Shown here: positions 26,560 to 35,263 of the stretch, in pieces | Numbering within the stretch: position 1 is the first letter of the stretch | Layout: every line of letters begins with the position of its first letter | Assembly: GCA_964475985.1 (NCBI GenBank) | Contig: CAYYYP010000014.1 | Span: 1-64,000, forward strand | Direction of reading: 5' to 3' | Length of the DNA: 64,000 bases | Source: CAYYYP01 sp964475985 | Lineage (GTDB): Bacteria; Bdellovibrionota; UBA1018; CAYHWW01 | The notes under the pieces: generated by a model | What the model saw: only the letters and a program-made list of their open reading frames with translations | The model's database searches: none | What the model was told of the DNA's origin: nothing | Program-made: the position numbers and the translations under genes

Positions 26560-27993
26560 CTATGCCGCACGGATGAGTTCCTGCGCAACAAAAACATGAT
26601 TTCTTTGCGCGCGTTTTGCGGAGTACATCGCCGCATCGGCCGCTTCCAAAATTTCTTTCCTGGTTTTTGCATGATCCGGGCAAACCGCTACACCTATACT
26701 TACGGTAAGGTGGAGGGCCAAACCTTCTTTTTCAAGGAACACATGCTTTTCGATGGTTTTTCGCACGTCTTCAGCGAGCGCCACCGCTTCGCCCTTTGAA
26801 ATTCCCTCTAGGATGATCACGAATTCATCTCCGCCGTATCGGCATATGACGTCTGATCTGCGCAAAACTTTCTCCACTACCTGTCCCATTTCACAAAGCA
26901 AATGAGTGCCCACTAAGTGGCCATTGGAATCATTCACTTGTTTGAAATGGTCGACGTCCAAAAACATTACGGCAAAACTTGAAGACTTCAGTTTCTGACG
27001 GGCAAAGGCCTGATCTAAAAACTCCGAGAGAAACCTTGCGTTAAACAAGCCCGTGACGTCATCTTTGTATAAGAGTTCTGTCACGTCCCGAAAACTTTCA
27101 ATTTGTTTTCCGGTGAGACGCACTTGTGAACTTAAGATGCGGAATAAGGACACGAGTTCTTCAATGGTGTGAGAAAGAGAGGGCTGTGAACAGACCACAT
27201 AATAATTTCTGGCCCCCACACACTGAAATTGAAAAACAATAACTTCTGGACCCACCAGCGACTTAGGTAAAACGCGGAACTCGGCTTGGTCCTGGACCAT
27301 TTTTTGAAAAACTTGGGACCATTCCACTACCACGTCAAGCACATCAACATTGGAATCCAAGTCTGTCTCAATGCGATCCCAGCGATCAGACTGCATCTCG
27401 TAAAGGCCGAGGCCTGTACACTGCGTGGTTTTTTTCAAATATTGCATCGCTAGGGAAAAGAGGCTTGTTTCATCCAAAGTGGAGGAAATGAGTTGGCAAG
27501 TTTGAATGACCGAGCCGTAGGTACTCTGGACTTCATCGGTTCCCAAGGCGAGTGCTCGGGCCACGACTTTTTTTAAACTTTTTTGAAAGCGTGCGATCAC
27601 GTAGGCCGCCGCATTGGCCTGCGCTAAGTCAAGTACGTCTTCTGCGCCGTTACGCATAAAATCTACGGTGTCCGAGGTTTGAAAGTCTCTGCCCATGATG
27701 ATGAACTTGCTTTCGGGCAACACTGAGCGGACTTTTTCTATGTGGTGGGCGAAATTTTTTGACAAAACAATAAGCTGGCCAATGCCGCTTTCGGAAAGCA
27801 GAGTTTCCAAAAAATCTTGCTCAGAATGCAAAACAAAAACTTCCGGCGTAAGGTCCGTACCGGAAGTTTCAAAAATTTCCTTCGCTTTGCGGGATAACGA
27901 CTGGGCCAAGATTTCGTCATCTAAGAAAATAAGTACTCTGAGCTTGACGCTGACCTTCTTAAGCGGCGCGGGATTCATCTTTTGCTCCAGCAT
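26560..27993 (-). CDS. Diguanylate cyclase with N-terminal receiver-like domain
   Basis: A 477-residue protein ending in a GGDEF domain that should make cyclic di-GMP. The active loop GGDEF is at residues 387-391, with RYGGDEFVIIL around it, and the product-inhibition site RRSD sits five residues upstream, so both catalysis and feedback control look intact. The domain core FLDVDHFKQVNDSNGH is complete. The first 130 residues look like a receiver fold (LRVLIFLDDEIL... MGRDFQTSDTVDFMRNGAEDVLDL) lacking the usual phospho-aspartate arrangement; the middle part has a GAF-like pattern. Its start overlaps the preceding coiled-coil gene by 35 bases, hinting at a partnership. Confidence 0.92.
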   Translation of the reverse strand: MLEQKMNPAPLKKVSVKLRVLIFLDDEILAQSLSRKAKEIFETSGTDLTPEVFVLHSEQDFLETLLSESGIGQLIVLSKNFAHHIEKVRSVLPESKFIIMGRDFQTSDTVDFMRNGAEDVLDLAQANAAAYVIARFQKSLKKVVARALALGTDEVQSTYGSVIQTCQLISSTLDETSLFSLAMQYLKKTTQCTGLGLYEMQSDRWDRIETDLDSNVDVLDVVVEWSQVFQKMVQDQAEFRVLPKSLVGPEVIVFQFQCVGARNYYVVCSQPSLSHTIEELVSLFRILSSQVRLTGKQIESFRDVTELLYKDDVTGLFNARFLSEFLDQAFARQKLKSSSFAVMFLDVDHFKQVNDSNGHLVGTHLLCEMGQVVEKVLRRSDVICRYGGDEFVIILEGISKGEAVALAEDVRKTIEKHVFLEKEGLALHLTVSIGVAVCPDHAKTRKEILEAADAAMYSAKRAQRNHVFVAQELIRAA

Positions 27994-29188
27994 CTTCCAC
28001 GATCACGTCCATGGCCCCTTTGAGAGATCTCATGACTTTTTGCAGTTTTTCCTGCATTTCCGCAGTTTTTTGTTTTTCTTTATCATTTTGGTCCATGAGG
28101 ACGTCGTAATTGAACTCCAGTACATCAATGCGACGTTTGAGTTCAAGAATCTTGGATTCACGGGAAGTGATGAGGGTTTCACTGTCCTTCTTGAGAATTT
28201 CAAGTTTGTTCTCAAGTTCACGTTCCCGCATCCGGATCTTACGGATGTCGCTGCGCACGCGTTCCCTGAGTCGATCATATTGAGTCGCGGAAGCTTCTAG
28301 CTGCTCTTCCAAAAATTTCACGCGTTCGGTCTTTGATTTCAGGTCAAATTTAAGCTGTTCAATCTCGGCTTCAGAGTTTTTTCCGGCGTGGGCAACTTCT
28401 CTTTCCAGTCCCTCTATTTTTCGATTCTTGTCTTCGAGTTGATGCTGAAAGTCTTCGCTTTGTTGGGAAAAATTCCTAATACTTTGTTGGTGTTTCGCAA
28501 GCTCCGCCTTCATATGCGTTAGCTGCGCGCTTAGGACCGCGACGTCTTGCTCACGAATGGAAAGCGTCTTCTTAAGAACCTCAAGTTCATCTGTATTCTG
28601 CGAGGAAAACTGGGGGATTACCGGGGTAGCGATAACTTCTTGCTCAAATCGCACGGCTGCTGGTGCATCGTTTGACGTAGAAAAAAGGTAAGGCAAATCT
28701 GCCTCGGATTGGGGGTCGGCCCCTTGCTCAGCTTGGAACTCTATTTCGTTTTGTGGAGGCATGGCCGATTCCAGGGAAACTTCCGTTAGCACGGGCAATG
28801 CATCCTGAGCTTCTACTGCGGTCCCCTCGCCCGATTCGTGTGATTCGCCTTCCACTACTGGTTCCATCATTTCAATTTCAATTTCCTGGGGCGGGGAAAT
28901 GGCTTCTTGCGCTTTGGAAGGTGTAACCAACGCAGTATAGGTGCCGGCCCGCTGACTCGTGGTCAAAGTAATTTCAGGGAAAAAAACCGGAATCGTCATT
29001 TCCCGAGTGCCCGCCATCACGCGCTCATCCTTACCCAGCGTAAAACTTACGGTTTCCTCAAGCGCAACATCAAAAATGTTTACGGTTGTATCGGTCTTAG
29101 GAGAAAATTTTGGCGGCCGTGAAAAGAGTCCCATCATCTGATGCTTCGGTGATGCGCGGAGAAAAATTAAACGCTCTAGTTGAATCAT
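27959..29188 (-). CDS. Coiled-coil protein upstream of a diguanylate cyclase, unknown
   Basis: A 409-residue soluble protein. Residues 1-110 contain hydrophobic beta-like stretches; 110-190 are acidic and low in complexity; 195-390 form an almost continuous coiled coil (LEVLKKTLSIREQDVAVLS, KTERVKFLEEQLEASA, RERVRSDIRKIRMRERELEN). The end MDVIVEDAGAKDESRAA is acidic. ATGs at 29188, 29137 and 29134 are all possible; none has a clear Shine-Dalgarno. The end of the gene overlaps the diguanylate cyclase start by 35 bases, so they are co-translated. A scaffold or localisation factor is possible but not shown. Confidence 0.7.
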   Translation of the reverse strand: MIQLERLIFLRASPKHQMMGLFSRPPKFSPKTDTTVNIFDVALEETVSFTLGKDERVMAGTREMTIPVFFPEITLTTSQRAGTYTALVTPSKAQEAISPPQEIEIEMMEPVVEGESHESGEGTAVEAQDALPVLTEVSLESAMPPQNEIEFQAEQGADPQSEADLPYLFSTSNDAPAAVRFEQEVIATPVIPQFSSQNTDELEVLKKTLSIREQDVAVLSAQLTHMKAELAKHQQSIRNFSQQSEDFQHQLEDKNRKIEGLEREVAHAGKNSEAEIEQLKFDLKSKTERVKFLEEQLEASATQYDRLRERVRSDIRKIRMRERELENKLEILKKDSETLITSRESKILELKRRIDVLEFNYDVLMDQNDKEKQKTAEMQEKLQKVMRSLKGAMDVIVEDAGAKDESRAA

Positions 29189-29230
29189 CTAAAGTTACGC
29201 AGGTTTTGCCGGGTACATTCTGCCGAGGAC

Positions 29231-30025
29231 TTATACCAAGGCAGCTAAGGTAGCCGCCACAACGGCAGCCGTCTCGACGCGAAGGATCCTGGCTCCCAGG
29301 GATAGCGACCGAAAGCCTAAGCGCTTAAGATCTTCCTCCTCCTCCGCACTGAATCCACCCTCGGGTCCTACGGCCAAGTGAATTGGCTCCTGCGACCCAC
29401 TCGCATTTTTCCGCAGATCATTTAAGGACTGGGATAAATCACCTTCATCGCGCCCGAAGGAAGAGAAATAAAACTTAGGGCCTTTGAGCAAGCCGGCGGT
29501 GGTTTTCCAATCCTTCCAGGGTTGCGGAATTTGAATAGTGGGTAACCACGCTCCTTCACTTTGCTCCAAAGCCCCGCCCATAATGGATCGCCATCTTTCA
29601 ATATATTTAGTTGAATCGGATGCCTTATGTTTTACCACGCTGCGGGAAGTAAATACCGGCGCAAGTGAATGGACGCCAATTTCGGTAAGCTTTTCAACGA
29701 CGGCATCCATGGTGGGATTTTTCGCAAATCCTAAGTGCATGACTAATCGCGGAGCCGATTCCTTGGCCGAACGCTCAAGGCGTCCCAGAATTTTAACCAT
29801 GCCTTGCCGGCCCGCGATTTTAAGTTCGGCATTAAAAACTTCGCCTCGTCCATTAGTTATTTTTAAACGGTCGCCATCCATAAGCCGCAGGACTTGGCAT
29901 AAATGTTTTTGCTTTTCGAAAGGTAGCTCCAGCTCCGAGCCTACTTTTTCGAAGGCTACCTCACTGAGATAAATATACTTCAGTGACTGGTGCCCATTTC
30001 TTGAAGTGGTGATTGGTCGATCCAT
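29231..30025 (-). CDS. rsmE: 16S rRNA (uracil-1498-N3)-methyltransferase
   Basis: RsmE methylates U1498 in 16S rRNA. The SPOUT-class knot is recognisable: LHLGFAKNPTMDAVVEKLTEIGV (in part KNPTMDAVVEKLTEIGV), PVFTSRSVV, and the end LAVGPEGGFSAEEEE with LSLGARILRVETAAVVAA, where SAM binds. The frame is open from 30115, but residues before ATG 30025 have no family match, and even 30025 overlaps the previous gene by 46 bases. The conserved PUA-like start LKYIYLSEV begins some 18 residues later, so the exact start is uncertain. Confidence 0.88.
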   Translation of the reverse strand: MDRPITTSRNGHQSLKYIYLSEVAFEKVGSELELPFEKQKHLCQVLRLMDGDRLKITNGRGEVFNAELKIAGRQGMVKILGRLERSAKESAPRLVMHLGFAKNPTMDAVVEKLTEIGVHSLAPVFTSRSVVKHKASDSTKYIERWRSIMGGALEQSEGAWLPTIQIPQPWKDWKTTAGLLKGPKFYFSSFGRDEGDLSQSLNDLRKNASGSQEPIHLAVGPEGGFSAEEEEDLKRLGFRSLSLGARILRVETAAVVAATLAALV

Positions 30026-31545
30026 AAATCTTTGAAGGCAACATAGTCTCCGTTGGGGTAAATTGCACGAAGCTTCAAAGGCCGCCTTAGAATGTAAGTG
30101 TTGTTCCAACGCCAAAAAATGATGACTGGCAAATCACGCAAAAGGATCTCCTGGGCTTTGTGTAATAAGGGTAACCGTTTCTGTAACGCGGAGTGACCCA
30201 GCGCCTGATCAATGGCCGCATCGTACTCAGAATTTCCATAACCAAATCGATTCATCTTTCCTATTTCGCGACTATGAAACGCCTTGGTGAGAATCGTGGG
30301 ATCGGCGATTCCTACCCAACGACTCAACGTTAGTTCAAAACTCCCACGCTTCAAGTCCGCCAAAAGTTTGGCAAGCTCCATAGGAATAACATTTAGCTTT
30401 ATTCCAACCTTGGCAAGTTGTTGCGCGAGTATCAAACCCATCTCCCGATTTTCCTTGGAAGGAGAAATCTTTAAGGACAGTGGGAGTTTTCCGTCAACAC
30501 ACGACCCCACTTTGCAAAAATCAGAAATTACTTTTTGCGCTTCGGTTAGAGACAAAGAAGAAACCGTTTTCGGATTTTTTACATAACCTTCGATATACGG
30601 CGAAAGTGGACTAGTTTCCAAGGTAGCGTACCGAAAATATTTATATTTCAGAATCCCGGGGATATCGATGGCGGCCGCCACCGCTTGGCGCAACTTTAAG
30701 TTTCTGAGTATGGGATTTTTCATATTGAACCCTAGATACTGAACACTCACCCCGGGCGCATCCACCGCCGAAAATTGCGAAAAAGGAAATTCATGATCCG
30801 CAATTCCGCGCCGAAACATCTCGGTCTTAGAGATGCCCAGGCTGCTTGCTGCGATATCGATGTCACCGTGAAGCAATGCCTGGTACTTCGTAGTGTCATC
30901 TTTGATATACCTAAACCGTAACTTTTTCACTTCATGAGGCTGCGAATTGTCGACCCGTTCTAAGGTCAAAACACCTTGGGATCCAAACGTGCCCACATCA
31001 AAACTTTGAATTTTAAAACGGCCGCTGCCAACAAATGCACCGTTGGTTTTTTTAAAAACCTTCATGAAATACAAATCTTGTAAAAAATAGGGGGAGACCA
31101 CCGAAGTTCGGATAATCACGGACCGTGGCCCTTCTACTTTGACGGTAAAGGCTGGTACATTTTTGTTCTGGTAAGCCGTTAGGGAAGCCATGACATCACT
31201 GGCCATAAGTGGCGATCCATCATGGAAACGCAAACCGGCTTTAAGCTTAAATGAAAATTCCCGGTCTCCGCGACTGCGAATATCTTCGGCAAGATCGGGT
31301 CGTATTTTTAAATGAGCATCTCGAAGCACCAGGGAAGAAAAAACTAGGTTCAAAACCCGCTGGGAAACTGCATCTGTCGCATTCACGGGATCAAAGCTCA
31401 GAATGGGCGAATCAATGAGAATGGTGATGGGACGAGGTGACGCTAGATCCATTGCGAATCCCGACGGCAAGACTTGCCTGGCAAGCAACAGCAAAATTAG
31501 CGCTAAACATCCTGATTTTAATGCCGCTTGAATTCTATGGCTCAA
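29980..31545 (-). CDS. Periplasmic solute-binding protein, peptide/nickel ABC type (SBP_bac_5)
   Basis: A 521-residue secreted protein with a signal peptide (ALKSGCLALILLLLARQVLPSG). The mature sequence has the family pattern of cluster C binding proteins: ILSFDPVNATDAVSQRVL near the start, ELDIRSRGDREFSFKLKAG-type region (here EFSFKLKAGLRFHDGSPLMA), DIDIAASSLGIS, and LRQAVAAAIDIPGIL, all conserved in OppA/DppA relatives. No permease or ATPase genes adjoin it, so it may serve a transporter elsewhere or a different role such as cell wall peptide recovery. It is followed by rsmE with overlap. Confidence 0.88.
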   Translation of the reverse strand: MSHRIQAALKSGCLALILLLLARQVLPSGFAMDLASPRPITILIDSPILSFDPVNATDAVSQRVLNLVFSSLVLRDAHLKIRPDLAEDIRSRGDREFSFKLKAGLRFHDGSPLMASDVMASLTAYQNKNVPAFTVKVEGPRSVIIRTSVVSPYFLQDLYFMKVFKKTNGAFVGSGRFKIQSFDVGTFGSQGVLTLERVDNSQPHEVKKLRFRYIKDDTTKYQALLHGDIDIAASSLGISKTEMFRRGIADHEFPFSQFSAVDAPGVSVQYLGFNMKNPILRNLKLRQAVAAAIDIPGILKYKYFRYATLETSPLSPYIEGYVKNPKTVSSLSLTEAQKVISDFCKVGSCVDGKLPLSLKISPSKENREMGLILAQQLAKVGIKLNVIPMELAKLLADLKRGSFELTLSRWVGIADPTILTKAFHSREIGKMNRFGYGNSEYDAAIDQALGHSALQKRLPLLHKAQEILLRDLPVIIFWRWNNTYILRRPLKLRAIYPNGDYVAFKDLWIDQSPLQEMGTSH

Positions 31546-31590
31546 CTAACGCTCCCCGATTTCCGAGAAACCTCTTGAGGAGATCTCTTT

Positions 31591-32808
31591 TTGTTTTGGT
31601 TAAGGCGTACCCTATATTCGGGCGGAGTCCTTCTTTTTGCCTTCATGGCACTTTTTAGTGAAGCCCGCAACGCTTGGTGCACGGATGAATTCCCGGTGCC
31701 GGAGGGATTGAGTGCGCGCGTGGATTTTTGGAAAAAAATCTACTCCGAGGTCACCTCCGATGAGGGGTTTCTGCACGATACGCAGTACGTTCATCTGATC
31801 TACAAAAAGCTGAGTTTCACTGACTTAGCGCCCCTCAAAAAAAGGGGGGGTTACGCCAAGGCCGTCACGGACCGTGTCACGGCCGAGCGGCTCAAAATCA
31901 CGCTCTTGCTCAAAGAAATTTCCCACGCGCTGGAAAAACGTTTACCCATGGGTGCTGAGGCCCATGCCTTCTGGGACAAAATTTTAGCCCAACTCTCGGC
32001 AGAGGACTTAAGCAAAATCAAGTTTCAAAACCTTACGCTTCACAAACGTATCCGATTCCAGGGCGGTTTGCGGGATCACTTTCTTGAAGCCCTAAAGACT
32101 TCCGGAAAATACATTGGGGAAATGGAAAAAATCTTCAAGGCGGAAGGGGTGCCCGAGGACCTCACCCGAATTCCATTCGTAGAATCGTCATTTCAGAATT
32201 CAGCCAGATCAAAGGTAGGCGCCGTAGGCCTTTGGCAATTCATGCCGGCGACGGGGAAACTTTACCTTCGCATTGATGAAGTACTCGATGAGAGACGCGA
32301 CCCTTACGTGGCTACCCGCGCAGCTGCAAGGCTGCTCAAAGCCAACTATGAACTTTTGAACAGCTGGCCGCTTGCAGTGACCGCATATAATCACGGCGGC
32401 CTCGGCATGAAACGCGCCGTTAAAAAAGTCCGTTCAAAAGAAATCGCAGAAATTATTCGGCATTACGAATCTCCGACATTTGGTTTTGCTTCCGCCAACT
32501 TTTACGCGGAATTTCTCGCTGCACTTTATGTCGAACGAAATTCCGAGTCCATTTTTGGATCACGCTACCAGCTACCTCCACTCAAGGAAGGCATTGATTT
32601 CAAAATCATGAAAACCGCCAAAAATGTGCCGGTTTTTTTGAAGGATTTCCTAAAAAATCTAAGCGCCATAGTAGGCCTTGCCGACCGGGAATTTCATAAA
32701 CGCCTGATTGAGCTCAATCCTGCGCTGTCGGACTCAGCCTTGAACAACAAAACGCACTTGCCCAAAGACTTTCCTTTGCGCTTGCCCGCCAGCGAAAAAA
32801 ACAAATAG
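31591..32808 (+). CDS. Lytic transglycosylase, MltD/Slt-like
   Basis: The enzyme cleaves peptidoglycan glycan strands, leaving anhydro ends. The signal segment is SGGVLLFAFMALFSEARNA. In the catalytic SLT domain, DLTRIPFVESSFQNSARSK carries the active glutamate, GAVGLWQFMPATG is the second motif and WPLAVTAYNHGGLGM the third, all in family order (about 195-275). Length of 405 without a LysM repeat. The start is TTG 31591, supported by a GAGGAG eight bases earlier; no ATG is close. Divergent from the binding-protein gene, with 45 bases in between. Confidence 0.92.
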   Translation: MFWLRRTLYSGGVLLFAFMALFSEARNAWCTDEFPVPEGLSARVDFWKKIYSEVTSDEGFLHDTQYVHLIYKKLSFTDLAPLKKRGGYAKAVTDRVTAERLKITLLLKEISHALEKRLPMGAEAHAFWDKILAQLSAEDLSKIKFQNLTLHKRIRFQGGLRDHFLEALKTSGKYIGEMEKIFKAEGVPEDLTRIPFVESSFQNSARSKVGAVGLWQFMPATGKLYLRIDEVLDERRDPYVATRAAARLLKANYELLNSWPLAVTAYNHGGLGMKRAVKKVRSKEIAEIIRHYESPTFGFASANFYAEFLAALYVERNSESIFGSRYQLPPLKEGIDFKIMKTAKNVPVFLKDFLKNLSAIVGLADREFHKRLIELNPALSDSALNNKTHLPKDFPLRLPASEKNK

Positions 32809-32841
32809 GCATCCCAGGAATTGTACGATAATTTCCGGGGA

Positions 32842-33447
32842 ATGTTCATCATCGGCATCGCGGGTGGCTCAGGCTCCGGAAAATCCACCTTTGCCCAAAA
32901 GATAACCAGCCGCGTCAATGACTCTGACGTGATCCAGATTCCCCAAGACTGGTTTTACCGCGCATCCCAGCCCAAAAGCACCGAGATCAACGGGAAACCT
33001 AATTTTGACCATCCCGATGCATTTGATTGGCCGCTGCTCCATGCCGTACTTTTGAAGCTCAAGGACGGGGAATCCGCCGACTGTCCGGTTTACGATTTTA
33101 AGACTGATTCACGCCTAACCAGGACCCAAACGGTCGGACCTGCAAAACTTATTCTCTTTGAAGGAATTTATGCCCTTTGGGATGAACGCATCCGTGATTT
33201 GCTCAACCTTAAAATTTTTCTGCACGTCGATGCGGACATTCGATTCATCAGGCGACTTCACCGAGATGTGCGTGAACGTGGACGAAGCCTCGATAGCGTC
33301 ATCAATCAGTATTATGATTCAGTGCGTCCCATGCACCGCCAGTATATTGAACCAACCCGGCAATTTGCCGACCTGCTCGTGGGTGAGGAAACCGATATCC
33401 CCGCTCAGGTCGTCGCTAGCCATATTTCCGCCATTTTAGGTGCTTAA
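32842..33447 (+). CDS. udk: Uridine kinase
   Basis: Udk phosphorylates uridine and cytidine for pyrimidine salvage. The P-loop is GIAGGSGSGKSTFAQ at the start, IPQDWFYRASQP carries the catalytic aspartate region, and DHPDAFDWPLL and FEGIYALWDERIRDLLNLKI are typical. Starting at ATG 32842 gives 201 residues with the loop 11 residues in; a TTG at 32821 would add seven residues. The gene ends by sharing bases with the start of the RNase J frame, so they are likely co-transcribed. Confidence 0.93.
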   Translation: MFIIGIAGGSGSGKSTFAQKITSRVNDSDVIQIPQDWFYRASQPKSTEINGKPNFDHPDAFDWPLLHAVLLKLKDGESADCPVYDFKTDSRLTRTQTVGPAKLILFEGIYALWDERIRDLLNLKIFLHVDADIRFIRRLHRDVRERGRSLDSVINQYYDSVRPMHRQYIEPTRQFADLLVGEETDIPAQVVASHISAILGA

Positions 33448-33454
33448 ATATTCA

Positions 33455-35263
33455 ATGAAGAAACCAAACAAAACTCATTCAACAATACGTACTACGATTA
33501 AAGCCAAAGCTTTGGTCAAAGCAAAAAAGCCAGCGAAGGTGGCGTCAAGAACGACTCGTCGCACCTCGACTACGGTCAAGGCCCGGGCCACCTATGATCC
33601 GCACTCCTTCGTACGCATCGTTCCCATCGGTGGATTGGGAGAAATTGGCCTGAACTGCATGGTGATTGAATCCCGGCATGAAGCCATCATTATCGATTGC
33701 GGAGTTATGTTCACGGACCTTCAGAATTTCGGTGTGGATTTTTACATTCCCGATTTTTCGTATCTGGAATCCATTCGCGAAAAAATTAAGGGGTATGTGA
33801 TCACCCATGCCCATGAAGATCACATCGGCGCGTTGCCCTATGCATTGCGGGTGGTGAATGCGCCAATTTATTGCACCGATTTCGCAAAACGCCTCATTGG
33901 TTCAAAGCTTGTGGAACATGAACTTTACGAGAGCACCACCTTCTCCATTTACAAACCTGGCGATCGCATTGCCTTCAAAGAGCTTAGCATCGAGCCAGTA
34001 TGGGTGAATCATTCCATCATTGAAGCCACGGCACTGGTTATTGGTACGCCCCAGGGAAAAATCGTTCACACGGGCGATTTCAAATTCGATGTGTCACCTT
34101 TTTATGGAAAGCCGCTGGATCCTAAACCATTTAGGGACGCAGGAAAACAGGGCGTACGCCTTTTGCTCAGCGATTCCACGAATGTGGAACGCGACGGTTG
34201 TTCTAAATCGGAAAAAACCCTGGTACCGCAGTTTGAGAAAATTTTAAAAGATGCAAAGGGGCTGACCTTAATTGCGGTCTTTGCTTCAAACGTTGCCCGC
34301 GTAGGCCAGATTCTAGAAATTGTGCGCAAACAAGGTAAAAAAATTGCGTTTCTAGGACGAAGCATGGAACAGAATTCTAGACTTGCCGCCGAGGCGGGGT
34401 ACCTCAAGGGTCTAAACGAAGCGCTGATTCCCATGGAAGCGATTGCCGATTATCCACGCCACCAAGTTGTCGTCCTTTCCACCGGTAGCCAAGGTGAGTA
34501 CCGATCAGGCCTTGCTCGAGTCAGTCAACGTGAACATCGCTTTATTAAGTTGCAGAAATTAGACACCGTAGTCATGTCGAGCAAATTTATTCCAGGAAAC
34601 GAAAAGGCCATCGGTATCATGATCAACAATCTGTTCCGCCAGGAAGCGGAGGTCATTTATGAGCCCATCGCCAATGTCCACGTTTCGGGCCACGCCACTT
34701 CGGAAGAATTGGCGCGCATGATTTCTTTCACTCAGCCTGAATTTTTTGTGCCGGTTCACGGCGAGTATCGGCATCTAGTGCGTCACCGACAGTTGGCCAT
34801 TGAGAATGGGATTGCGCCCAGCAACGCGTTGCTCAGCGTCAATGGCGATATTCTTGAACTCACTTCCGCAGGGCTTACCCGCATTGATCATTTTGAAGAA
34901 AAACGCACCATGATTGAAGGTGATTCGGGCACGCAGATCACTAAACTGACCCTTAAGGATCGCCGGAAAGTCGCCGAATCTGGCGTAGTTTTCGCCATTG
35001 TCGTAAGAAATATTTCTACCGGGAAATTGCTTCTAGATCCCGCCATCATTTCGCGCGGAGTTTTTGACTCTGAAGCCAATCCGCTCCTTCACGAGGAATC
35101 TAAGGAAGAAGTTTTGAAAATTGTGGAATACACTCTAGGTCGTATGCTGCGCCAGGAAAAGGCCATCGATCTTCAAGAGGAGGTCCGCGTTGGATTGCGA
35201 CGTTTCTTTAACCAAAGACTTGGAAAAAAGCCCATCGTGCTTCCCCTCCTCATTGAAATTTAG
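33455..35263 (+). CDS. rnj: Ribonuclease J
   Basis: RNase J is a metallo-beta-lactamase/beta-CASP nuclease with endo- and 5'-to-3' exonuclease activity in mRNA decay and rRNA processing. Motifs: VITHAHEDHIGALPYAL for the HxHxDH zinc site, KIVHTGDFKFD, LLLSDSTNVERDG, and in the beta-CASP and end parts LSTGSQGE and VHGEYRHL. About 50 lysine- and threonine-rich residues precede the fold (KAKALVKAKKPAKVASRTTRR), an extension known from some RNase J proteins. ATG 33455 is chosen; a GTG at 33440 overlaps udk. Presence of RNase J in a proteobacterial-type genome is typical of the delta/Bdellovibrio groups. Confidence 0.94.
   Translation: MKKPNKTHSTIRTTIKAKALVKAKKPAKVASRTTRRTSTTVKARATYDPHSFVRIVPIGGLGEIGLNCMVIESRHEAIIIDCGVMFTDLQNFGVDFYIPDFSYLESIREKIKGYVITHAHEDHIGALPYALRVVNAPIYCTDFAKRLIGSKLVEHELYESTTFSIYKPGDRIAFKELSIEPVWVNHSIIEATALVIGTPQGKIVHTGDFKFDVSPFYGKPLDPKPFRDAGKQGVRLLLSDSTNVERDGCSKSEKTLVPQFEKILKDAKGLTLIAVFASNVARVGQILEIVRKQGKKIAFLGRSMEQNSRLAAEAGYLKGLNEALIPMEAIADYPRHQVVVLSTGSQGEYRSGLARVSQREHRFIKLQKLDTVVMSSKFIPGNEKAIGIMINNLFRQEAEVIYEPIANVHVSGHATSEELARMISFTQPEFFVPVHGEYRHLVRHRQLAIENGIAPSNALLSVNGDILELTSAGLTRIDHFEEKRTMIEGDSGTQITKLTLKDRRKVAESGVVFAIVVRNISTGKLLLDPAIISRGVFDSEANPLLHEESKEEVLKIVEYTLGRMLRQEKAIDLQEEVRVGLRRFFNQRLGKKPIVLPLLIEI
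35175..35182 (+). promoter_or_regulatory. Ribosome-binding site deciding a TTG start inside rnj
   Basis: AGAGGAGG lies within the rnj coding sequence, 7 bases before TTG 35190. It supports translation of the next gene from that TTG, giving a 74-base overlap with rnj in another frame. Confidence 0.6.
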
